Below, in pieces: positions 15,001-19,663 of a stretch of DNA of 64,000 nt. The notes below the pieces were generated by a model, which had not been told where the DNA came from, made no database searches, and saw only the letters and a list, made by a program, of their open reading frames with translations. The stretch covers positions 484,759 through 548,758 of the forward strand of contig NZ_AQQX01000004.1 in NCBI RefSeq assembly GCF_000768315.1. Direction: 5' to 3'. The position numbers and the translations under genes were made by a program. Each line of letters starts with the position of its first letter. The stretch's first letter is position 1. Source of the DNA: Pseudooceanicola atlanticus. Lineage in GTDB: Bacteria > Pseudomonadota > Alphaproteobacteria > Rhodobacterales > Rhodobacteraceae.

Positions 15001-17828
15001 TAACCGACCTGCCCAACGAAGCCCCGACCGCCGGCGCCGACAGCGCCACCGTCACCTCGGGCCAGTCGACGATCATCGCCGTTCTCGCCAATGACAGCGA
15101 TCCCGAAGGCGCCACCCTGACGCCGCGGATCACCACGCAGCCCAACCACGGCACCGCGACCGTCCTTGCGGATGGCACGATCAGCTATTCCGGAAATGGC
15201 GGCTATACCGGCCCCGACAGCTTTGCCTACGTTGTCTCGGACGGCCTGCAGGACAGCGCGCCCGCCACCGTGTCGATCAGCGTCACCGCGCCGCCCAACG
15301 GCCTGCCCGTATCGCTGGCCGACAGCACCACCGGCCCGGCCTTCAGCCCCATCGTGATCGACGTGCTGGCCAATGACAGCGATCCGGACGGCGATACGCT
15401 GAGTGTCACGATCACGGCCGCCCCCGCCAACGGCACGGCGACGGTGCTGCCGGACGGGCGCATCAACTACGTGCCGAACGCGAATTTCTGGGGCAGCGAC
15501 AACCTCAGCTACCGCGCCAATGACGGACAGGATGACGGGCCGGAAACGCTGGTGACGATCACCGTCGAAGCACCCGAGATCGGCATCAACGACCCGGGCC
15601 CGCAGACCGTGGCCGAGGGGCAGACCCTCAGCCTGGCGCTGACCACAATTGCCGTTCAGGGACAGGCCGCGCCCGTATTCTCGCTGGTCACGGCGCCCAG
15701 CGGCGCGACGCTGACCGAGGGCGGGCAATTGCGCGTCGTCGCCACCGATGGGCCACAGGACCTGACCCTCGACATCCAGGCGGAATATGCCGATGGCCGT
15801 ATCGCAACCCGGGCCCTGAGCGTCAGCGTGACCAACGTCGCGCCCTCCGGTGCCGTGACCCTGCCCACCGGGGTGCGGGCGGAATTCCCGGCCCAGATCG
15901 GCTTTGCCGCCGCCGATCCCGGGCTCGATACGATCACCGAATGGATCATCGACTGGGGCGATGGCCGTTCGGGCACAGTTGCGGGCGACGAAAGCACGGC
16001 GACGCATACCTATGATGCCGAGGGCGATTACATCGTCACAGTCACCGCGCGGGACGAGGACGGGACGCATCAGATCGGGACCCGCACACTGACCGTCCTG
16101 CCCACGACCCTGCGCGTCGAAACCGTCGACGCCGCGCCCGATGGCATCGACATCCGGTTCAACGGAGCGATCAGCAACGGGCCGCTCAACCTCTACGGCC
16201 CCGCGGATCCCGGCCCGGCCCCGGATGTCGTGGTGACGGCCGGCGACGGCACGGTTATCCGCGGCTCGCTGCTGGTCTCCGGCACCGACAGCCTGCGCTT
16301 CGTCCCGACCGAGCCGATGCCGGCGGGCGATTACACGCTGCGCATCCTCTCGGGCAGCGCGGCCCTGACCGGACCCTTGGGCGACCTGGACGGCGACAGC
16401 GATGCCTCGCCCGGCGGCGCTTACGAAACCACGTTGACGATCACCGGCACCGGAGGCGTCATCGCCATGGCCGATGCCATCGCCGGACCCGGGCAGAGCT
16501 TTGTCGACCCCGATGGCCGCGCCGGTCTGCCCATCGGATTTGCCAGCGATGGCGGGGTGCGCAGCCTGGTCTTCACGCTGCTCTACGATCCCGCCGCAAT
16601 CGAGGTCACCGACATCCAGGCCGAGATCACCGGCGCCAACGTCACCACGACCGAGGCCGCACAGGGCGCGCTGACCCTGATGACCCTGAGCGTGACCTTC
16701 GCCACCGCGCTGGAGGCCGGACAGCACGATGTTCTGCGCCTCTTCGGCCGAACGCTCGCCGGGGCCGCTTACGGGGCCGACGGTCGGGTCGCGCTGAACC
16801 TCGTGTCGGTCAACGGCACCGCGACGGATCGCGCAGGGTACGATGCGCTGCATATCGCGGCGATGGCGGGCGACGTGACCGGGGACGGCAGTGTCGACAG
16901 CGCCGATGATGCGGCACTTGATGCGATCATCACGGGCGTCAGGGACGGGTTCGCCGCCTTCCCGCGGATCGACCCGACCCGCCTGACGACCATAGCCCGG
17001 ACCGATACCGGGACGGAGACGGGCGGCGAAACGCCCTCTGCCGGAACACCCTCCGCCTCGGGCGGCGGCTCGGGCGGGGCGTCCGGTGGCGGCGCGTCCT
17101 TCAGCTCCGCTCCGCGGATCGCCACTGGCGGCAGCTCTGTCCAACTGGCCCGAACCGGCGTCGCAATCGGCGGTGGCGGCGGCGACCTGGATGCGATCCT
17201 GAATTTCGGCCCGCTCGATCTGGAGCCGATGGAGCCCGAGACAACGGATCGGTCAGAGCCCGAGGACGACCTGGCCGCGCTGTGCATCTTCAACCAGATC
17301 GACCTGCCCTTCGAGCTGCTCTTCGCCCTGCGGCGAATGGGCGGAGATACATTCCTGAGCGAATGGTGCGCCTTCGACCTGGCCGCACTGGAGGAGCAAT
17401 TCCCCGGTTCCGCCGTGACCCAGAACGCCCCCACAGACCCCGAACCGGCGGCAGAAGACACCGACCTCCGGGTCCTTCCCGCCGACAAGCGGCTCTGGTG
17501 TGGCGAGGACCTGCCGCTTGAAATGGCCGAGGCGCTTGACGCGCTCTTCCGCGCTTCGCGCGACGGCGAACCGCCTGCGCAATGGTGCGTCGTCGCGACC
17601 GAACGCGATTTCAGCCCAACGCCCCGCCCCGTCCCGGTCGAGGCGAAAACCGACAGCCCGGCGCCCGAACTCGAGGCCGCCGTGCAGGACAACGCCATGT
17701 CCGCCAGTGACTTCGCGCTCTTCGCCTCTGCCGCCGCGCTGCAAGCCAGCGCGCAGGCGAACCCCCGCAAACCGGCCCGCAAGGCACGGCCGGGCGACTG
17801 GGGCACCGACAGGATCCCGGCTGAGTGA
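3..17828 (+). CDS. Giant multidomain Ig/cadherin-like repeat protein with metzincin-type motif (5' end outside the window)
   Basis: The frame is open from the first bases, so the gene starts upstream; more than 5,930 residues are visible. Order of recognisable parts by nucleotide position: beta-propeller remnant and a Big_5-like domain (to about 700); about nine He_PIG/cadherin-like repeats with the AAPV...D.DGDP...PAGA pattern (1000-3660); an RHS-like region with one YD-type motif (4240-4990); a dockerin-like pair of Ca-binding loops (LNGDGRVD, 5350-5460); two Big_2-like domains (5750-6300); a ZU5-like segment (6310-6700); a second propeller-like region (7700-8950); a degenerate alpha/beta-hydrolase-like segment (9730-10200); a metzincin motif HEFLHTLGLFD with a downstream candidate Met-turn (13641-13735); four tandem Cadherin/Big_9 repeats (14455-15570); a PKD domain (15840-16110); and a cohesin-like domain followed by dockerin-like loops (16450-16960). 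A Gly/Ser linker leads to a Cys-containing C-terminus. No RTX repeats are present. It is probably an exported surface or extracellular protein; substrate and function are unknown. Confidence 0.9.
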   Translation, partial: DPTGTLWATSWPEQGDILRFDASGQAEIVQQLNIAAESITFGRAGTRLEGLAFITSDIDRSTGLGTLAVLDLATQRVATLAIGAARGDSLVATSDGRLLIANGAGIDVVNPTSAPEVTAISPGDGAIQIGLVSEIRVTFDSDMSAEDATAEGSVLNTDNYVLTTESGVAITILDVSYDTATRTATLTVDGLETDVYTLAIAETVTSLSGLSLGHEVASTFHVLTDFSAVVDIQFDRTRRDRQNGTISYDVTVTNTGGAELALPLRLVMDPARYFSGAATEGVGDGDLWLIDLGTGQEPGATFAPGETLSATTATFLAPEGLHLGVEHGVYALPPANTPPTLSEDPLEYATVGEEYRATLAIEDAEGGEFAFVLMQGPEGLSVDQQTGEVVFVPTATNADLESVVIRVFDAAGAFADIAWTIEVEGGDGVPLFFDPVQELTVAEGERLDQVFIATDPEFAQVTILAEDLPPGAVFDSRFGVLSWQPDHTQSGQYTIRLVASDGARYSSLPVTINVTDANAAPVLAPQPERTIRQGDPLRFTLRGTDVDPGAQLYYYSPMLPAGATLDPETGVFEWTPSYVQSGTYDIPMRVSDGTTASEITATIIVENANAAPVFRDLGTFTLVEEQPFGLKLAAFDPDNPNSLPPIRLVDGTLHFPADAPGQHPVTYTIDGLPDGATFDPETAQLSWITDLDQSGRYELTVTATDDGDGTGTPATTSAQFILDVANLNLPPELPEQENRTLDAGATLDIPVGVVDGDGGNVDVTVTLVPLASADRVGIDVEALILGPDSGFATHVPGENGGLIRLTPSAFDRGDYLITITATDDGGGEASDIRRDEQSFILSVEAAAVPPRLSMLGQAVAVAGETATLPIRAVDADGDPLTFSAEGLPQGATLVPGVSYGTATLNWSPTAGQIGMHTIKVIVEDDGNGGTGPVGRDEVTLTLTVRDSNAAPVLFPVGDQVVAEGELLELTLGALDADGDPVTFLAENLPAGAQLDPSTGVLTWLPGGFDAGLYEDIVLTVTDGHGSNSETISIEVTNTNAAPVLTPLPPQRGLEGEALSFTILGGDPDADPILFETVTPLPAGADFDPGTGVVSWTPGFGDAGTYELAFAAVDPSSARSEMTVRVVVDNVNRAPTLSVQNRLATLGDTLVVPVSGADPDEDDTLSYRIEGLPAGAQFDSMSGVLTWTPSVDQMGDTLLYVTVTDGMAETRRPLLIRVTATPEPPSVTLLATPDFPVPPGQKITLQVLTESLGRIGETRVLVDGNAVTLGPDGKLTLTTSVPGRIVVRAEAVGENGAVGVAETVLRVRDPADTAPPVLSLVPPAGNAPITAPVDLLGSVEDAALDEWSLTARHLLSGRDILLASGTETGAGALARIDPAELANGFYRLTLRAVDLNGRQSVTETNVEVSAAAKSDRTVLTQVDTVIEVAGNSFALTRGHDPLQPGRPGQLGAGWVAGWQSVDIEVEPGATGRSATNAPQGMTTGSRLQLTLPDNTRVGFTIGAEVERFGGGTLARPTFTPDTGGTGWTLTAATPFLALSGGRFFDPYSAEPWDPALARAALFTLTGPDGTAYGVTGKGTIRTVTFADGTMLRIGDSAISHDGAVLVSFERDGAGRLSAMERADGQRIVYGYDGAGQLTMVREVGSGAAARYAWSPEGTLLADTATMQWFDPDEPGTARPLAALAPSLAEAGTTPFAATFGTDRTAQIALHLRGSEVADGPILLTLMVEGPVEDAVSLTGLTVLTRSSADGVTTLLLSAETAGLHLLGLNGAQGTRNVSLSLLGDLNGDGRVDAADADALPADLNGDGASDNVDTGLYARMLGRSANMGPEALAPDIGAYSGLPVEIALTDIAADPAGDAIFAAILSATGGTARMSRDGRSVVFTPADDFTGAATIRLAVDDGYSTAEIDLPVEVTNPTLTAIDIITREPRLALGQALPLRFSGSFADGATGVPLPPDYLTLSLSDTSIAALTEDGQIRGLDHGTTTLIAKRGEATAVTVIKVGQQSDATNYLSLLGFTPFPASLTLGLGGPGETIGLLGPDDQPITEEDGPAPAFYTSDASVATVDADGHVTAQGTGSARITVIYQGAEAFVDVAVAAPQASGSMIGAEGGVIENAEGYQLRIPPGALQEGFAAKITAMDQSELPYAYIEPGNGFEYGAAFDIDIGDLMLAQPIQLSIPTNFDEGDTVVFHKSAPLPTAEGWVWGWEEVATGIVDANGFAHTVSVAGEGIFSNQTALVSKVPTGGTTRANGQVYANLELGRDMTTAMTGKVGNTTIGKTQNGNFVTISYPTGSTDIFLAKIDPSGLIQGQTQTIDIQPGGASFLAQISMQDLDVPDQTILPAISQASVTRSIDNVVKLTLTGLDFTSGLTAKLDPKDLNTILDQIPWTWVVFGDLSDDQQDTLTNRIQELKREKDQDPQIIRLSGDIVAMEVRPTAIEGSSSQEIQIPEVPRDVSLGGSPVQVLRFDPEIKLVKEGEKAPKGAKAGPMDKSYHGYGAARSNQITLGNNGEATIALVQNGSLIDEQGHTVAAGGVDKMVLLERDPNVNDDIPAPVLEIPIGHLDEDGAPIVTKGTALPRNVATLAEANLAFVTLQNAGGVAVVDLVSGAQIDIDTEGDPEKDTTTGFIQLGTRDENGKSSAAPFDITLDPTNRYLLVNDYFNDRVYIIDIAEGDNQYKVVHTAGRLFDYGSRHMSYTPDGTQLIFTGTRNSTFSGTGEGTILIFNMPPIREFLANLDTSSNEINTATRLFHPDRIAAQFTSLPQKHNGVEGSTTIPLRQPYDVRTVVNFDGLTYAMITDKSAHQDINGVIVLRREGTSWTLFQTFDFNLLTPGPQSISNNNVDVLFNAKRDSFDINDAAGIAISPDLKYAFVMGQNRFEQDNPTRDPHYTAGRFSDVLWQEVYQAGSSIALIKYPFGLPEDNNLPEGAEPRIAGTLRPISNAFGTGVAISGDARTLYGGYGSTGLIGGYDIDALLEVSDSYFDSESTGISLRPYYFALNDLRVNDGSVFGPDPYVNVRTAAVTWSSRDGINEDIDIAADYAIYREGFSTYTTRPSVEGSDNVPISASGRVENVISQAPFLGLISPVPSDGPLTDNRPTFTWNLGEEELESTFFLAVVPQGAGLFPDEVDDELFARLKDENFLWDPYQDINVAIATSDVPQDTSDTGRLLFRDGNRNRIYARKFKAPGADGNVSFRLPPGLELTRGQTYFWGVMAQDEENRRVKLSQSFTVGAAEEPTNPTSQSIDNVTVITHDFSLFHGGGPTESLTYTLGHDIATNNNGVLALHDPATGKFTSLTKGRTIGDGKGGPVVLLMDWQSESTINDAGFAEGAASAMFASLAHLDYLQSGKLFTSANWHFIGHGRGAVVNSEIVQRMFATYPAMKGSDIDVQFTTIDPFDGVDKTKNLPIKAYLDGLAAAANVGTIAAAVVSPPVALALQRVSKAAGVIGRAANALGFANIDWTDFKDPEVRIWDGIDFADNYYQNVPQEIPSYDSLLHSLTVPKIPILKELFKPNPDQFSLTVSGRALDGADINKRLTGLPGFVEDDNWPRLDFGAFGELGIGWGTAHNRALTYYGGTADLNRGSYAVAGGAPDPIWRSLYDFDRIEGPTSSLGTLSRFYSDTSPARLNPFSWYRAREFETDVTFGTVTKGAEGLRATSPKVDRSPWEGIGTGYFYSDLGGGLSERPKKKDAKRPDAAKTINTEIGDASVPIPLIYNGDFESSFRAIYGRVPFPFGDNPHGYEVAGWAFHGGSGGFLQAVTDFAHYFTTDEITLSGFGDDTGKRALDTLKDTVAGVLKNILNIARSRLTGEGAQVTAKGIQEAFSAALSSGIDDLLKKDVDDLGIRNLMEVLRKSIQASRKELKDAVGDTKIAKPSWHEALGTDSTKKLSIGKQMGAALLESLIPIFISYLQANFLDHKLALIGKSEYQSNRFVMPKVGTMGFTVDFDRVQGFLPGPMTLTTYFVDMNGEQTSLKPVGGGEQHWTDLSTFNGQAFRVTLEVPDSIRNRAGYLKFSYAPSETASRNVLLIDDIGHGGLSITDNSVYHDDATLFFNNDMSDTTLATKNADLRLISKDLGYKLNDKNRNRFVVNNFSTAPQRFRLEAADGLADWVSIRRTAPASVGNAAALDGVFTKNDDPVTADITFTNGTSSDVTLQGQQRIAFEITAAFPLEELKKMTASGLKSETIDVVELSAQGVEMARTTVSLHYLLDIADQNTMDGVLDMGSVREGKKTEIDLPGTDALDVALKSQTQNDGILRTGATSTWFKLDGGSGGEGDAKLTFEPKKMPPDRPAIDAETELDLNVGGKGIGSIKVKVQARKEQTLGINRVSLDNRLAALRATLGTARFPGADMALNTGEHADFIKLIYAPIVASLESGAALQLSDADKQKLNKAVMASVTAVLGDFVKSDVLELTDAAKSGARVDYHYEALDQDELTKALAWTESQAARGNPAPGASGRLDVDRETFGGLTSTDKPYTLRADLNDTQVLARLRLAINRDVEENGRAISVPVDAAIRSLFYDVYADRTKRGTTTSWANTLGDLGERIGWYVAHEFLHTLGLFDEYNADGQVMPQGTANTVMSSEYATALSDNQKKLVAIALNDTANMPKASEARALAAWYLQLAEARKDVDSQYVSAPGGDGASGGPFSNGDFAVSDPSDDAMGWTLSGVAQIDAGTLTLSEGVPNDGRARQDFHLQPGEGTLTIRLRHNLQPDGEDGPQDAFEIALAAQTDTGTTPISPIGLSNADAAFNLQADGSVYAGAGVSVTGLTGTGMAWPGDQITVRIDLSTVPQDALLSLYLDMIGASALGSSVEVLSVSLDAAANRTPTARDDQTSAIAGQPVTINPLVNDTDPDGDPLTVTLQDAPANGTAALQSDGTIIYTAQAGFSGTDSFTYTVSDGEFSSAPATVTIQVGTTNAPPVAANDIASVTRDETVDIPVLANDSDAEGDTLTPVIATAPANGTVTVLANGQIRYVPTTGFTGTDSFTYTVSDGQQNSAPATVTITVTDLPNEAPTAGADSATVTSGQSTIIAVLANDSDPEGATLTPRITTQPNHGTATVLADGTISYSGNGGYTGPDSFAYVVSDGLQDSAPATVSISVTAPPNGLPVSLADSTTGPAFSPIVIDVLANDSDPDGDTLSVTITAAPANGTATVLPDGRINYVPNANFWGSDNLSYRANDGQDDGPETLVTITVEAPEIGINDPGPQTVAEGQTLSLALTTIAVQGQAAPVFSLVTAPSGATLTEGGQLRVVATDGPQDLTLDIQAEYADGRIATRALSVSVTNVAPSGAVTLPTGVRAEFPAQIGFAAADPGLDTITEWIIDWGDGRSGTVAGDESTATHTYDAEGDYIVTVTARDEDGTHQIGTRTLTVLPTTLRVETVDAAPDGIDIRFNGAISNGPLNLYGPADPGPAPDVVVTAGDGTVIRGSLLVSGTDSLRFVPTEPMPAGDYTLRILSGSAALTGPLGDLDGDSDASPGGAYETTLTITGTGGVIAMADAIAGPGQSFVDPDGRAGLPIGFASDGGVRSLVFTLLYDPAAIEVTDIQAEITGANVTTTEAAQGALTLMTLSVTFATALEAGQHDVLRLFGRTLAGAAYGADGRVALNLVSVNGTATDRAGYDALHIAAMAGDVTGDGSVDSADDAALDAIITGVRDGFAAFPRIDPTRLTTIARTDTGTETGGETPSAGTPSASGGGSGGASGGGASFSSAPRIATGGSSVQLARTGVAIGGGGGDLDAILNFGPLDLEPMEPETTDRSEPEDDLAALCIFNQIDLPFELLFALRRMGGDTFLSEWCAFDLAALEEQFPGSAVTQNAPTDPEPAAEDTDLRVLPADKRLWCGEDLPLEMAEALDALFRASRDGEPPAQWCVVATERDFSPTPRPVPVEAKTDSPAPELEAAVQDNAMSASDFALFASAAALQASAQANPRKPARKARPGDWGTDRIPAE

Positions 17829-19663
17829 CCGCCTCCACGTCGCACACGCCCGGCGCTGCCCCGCAGGATGCCGATTGGGCCCGGTTCCTGACCCCGGGCT
17901 CCGGCGTCGAATTCGTCGAGGCGTGGTTCCGGCTCTTCTGTCGTGACATGCCTGGCCTGACTCGCGCGATCCTGCTTCTGGAAACAAACGAGGGGCAGAT
18001 GGCCACCGCCGCGCGCTGGCCGCAAAGCCCCGCCGCCGCCGAGGACCCCGAGGCCGATGCCCTGCGCGCGGCCTGCGGCGCGGCCCGGCAGGAGGGCCAG
18101 GTGACACTCCGGCCCGTCAACGACCAGACCCGCGCCATTGGCCTGCCGGTGATCGTCGCGGGCCGGGCGCAGGCCGTGCTGGGCCTGATCGCCCCGGGGG
18201 CCATGCAGGCCCAGACCCTGCGCCGCGCACAATGGGGGATCGGATGGCTGCACGGCCTGATCGCGGAACGCAACGGCGCCGATGCCCTGCACCGCGCCGA
18301 TGCCCTGGGCGAGGCCGTCGGCGTTCTGGCCGCGCTGGAAGACGGCCCCACGCTCGAGGCCGCCCTGCGCAGTCTCGTCAACGAGGTGCAGCCGCTGATC
18401 GGCGCCGACCGCGTGTCGGTGGCCCTGCTGCGGCGCGGGCGGCTCAGGCTGCGGGCACTGTCGCAATCGGCCGACGTGAAACCGCGCACAAGACTGGCCC
18501 GCGGCCTCGTCCAGGCGATGGAGGAGGCGCGCCTGCAACTGCACCCCGTCACCTACCCCGCGGATCAGCCGACCTCTGTCACCGCCGCGCATCGGGCGCA
18601 TGCCACGCGGGCCGGGACCGTGGCCATGATCTCTGTCCCGCTGGTGGTGCGCGGGCGGCTTATCGGTGTGCTCAGCGCGGAGCGGATGGAGGCCGACGCC
18701 ACACCGTTCGACCGTGCCACGGCCCGGAAATTCGAAGATATCGCCGACCTCTCCGCCCCTCTGATCGGGATGAAGATGCAGGCGCATCAACTGCTTGCCG
18801 GTCGGCTACCGCATTGGACCGCCCGATCGGCCACCGCGCTGTTCGGCCCGCGCCACCCGGGGATCAAGATCGCGGCACTCGCGCTGGTCGCCGTGGTTGC
18901 ATGGCTGGCCCTGAGCCAGACCACCCTGCGCGTCACCGCCCCCGCCCGGATCGAGGGCGCGGTCAGCCGGGTCGCCGTCGCGCCCTTCGACGGCTTCGTC
19001 GATGCGGCTCCGATCCGCGCCGGGGACAGGGTTCAGGCGGGTCAGGTGCTGGCGCGGCTCGATGACCGCGACCTGCGGCTTGAACTGACCAAGTGGGAAA
19101 GCGAAGGCGCCCGGCTGGAACAGGAACGCAACGCCGCCCTGGCGGAGGCCGACCGCGCCACGCTGGCCCAGTTGGCCGCGCGCATCGCCCGGGTCGAGGC
19201 CGAAACCGAACTGGCCCGCCTGCGGCTGGACCGCGTCGCGATCCGCGCGCCCCTCGGCGGCCTCGTGGTCGAGGGCGACCTGAGCCAGCAACTGGGTGCG
19301 CCGGTGGAAAAGGGCGATCCGTTGTTTCGTATCGCGGGCGGCGACGGGCATCGTCTCAGCCTCGATATCGGCGAATACGACACCCGGCTGGTGACCCCCG
19401 GAGCCACCGGTACGCTGGCCCTGACAGGTCTCAGCAACCGTCCCATCGGGATCGAGATCACCCGCCTGGCCGAGGTCGCGACCACCGCCGAAGGCCGCGC
19501 GATCATCCGGGCGGAGGCGCGCCTGATCGACCCGCCCGCCGGACTGCGCCCCGGCCTTGAAGGCGTCGCCAAGATCGGCGCCGGCGAGGCCAGCCGGCTC
19601 TATGCGCTCTGGCGACCGATCATCGAACGCACCCGCGTCCTGCTCTGGACCTGGCGGCCATGA
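17825..19663 (+). CDS. GAF domain / HlyD-like membrane fusion (adaptor) protein
   Basis: A 612-residue protein starting at GTG, overlapping the giant gene by 4 bp (GTGA), so probably translationally coupled. The N-terminal half (residues about 150-335) resembles a GAF sensor domain and should be cytoplasmic. One transmembrane helix follows at about residues 345-362 (IAALALVAVVAWLAL), then an HlyD/biotinyl-lipoyl-like periplasmic part with a short helical hairpin (about 425-470) between lipoyl halves (DGFVDAAPIRAGDRVQAGQVLARLDD; IRAPLGGLVVEGDL). Known HlyD adaptors bridge an inner-membrane transporter to an outer-membrane channel. A cytoplasmic GAF in front of one is unusual and could let the adaptor sense a ligand or dock a partner. 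The neighbours (giant protein, M50-HlyD protein, SecA-like ATPase) suggest a shared export function; that role is inferred. Confidence 0.8.
   Translation: MTASTSHTPGAAPQDADWARFLTPGSGVEFVEAWFRLFCRDMPGLTRAILLLETNEGQMATAARWPQSPAAAEDPEADALRAACGAARQEGQVTLRPVNDQTRAIGLPVIVAGRAQAVLGLIAPGAMQAQTLRRAQWGIGWLHGLIAERNGADALHRADALGEAVGVLAALEDGPTLEAALRSLVNEVQPLIGADRVSVALLRRGRLRLRALSQSADVKPRTRLARGLVQAMEEARLQLHPVTYPADQPTSVTAAHRAHATRAGTVAMISVPLVVRGRLIGVLSAERMEADATPFDRATARKFEDIADLSAPLIGMKMQAHQLLAGRLPHWTARSATALFGPRHPGIKIAALALVAVVAWLALSQTTLRVTAPARIEGAVSRVAVAPFDGFVDAAPIRAGDRVQAGQVLARLDDRDLRLELTKWESEGARLEQERNAALAEADRATLAQLAARIARVEAETELARLRLDRVAIRAPLGGLVVEGDLSQQLGAPVEKGDPLFRIAGGDGHRLSLDIGEYDTRLVTPGATGTLALTGLSNRPIGIEITRLAEVATTAEGRAIIRAEARLIDPPAGLRPGLEGVAKIGAGEASRLYALWRPIIERTRVLLWTWRP

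Noticed and set aside
519..17144. Several long minus-strand frames (519-3074, 3078-6701, 7029-10694, 13587-17144) opposite the giant gene
   Set aside because: The translations lack domain patterns, while the plus strand shows continuous recognisable repeats. They are composition artefacts.
3..17828. A type I secretion RTX protein
   Set aside because: No GGxGxD nonapeptide block or RTX-type C-terminus is visible. The calcium loops are dockerin-like and isolated.
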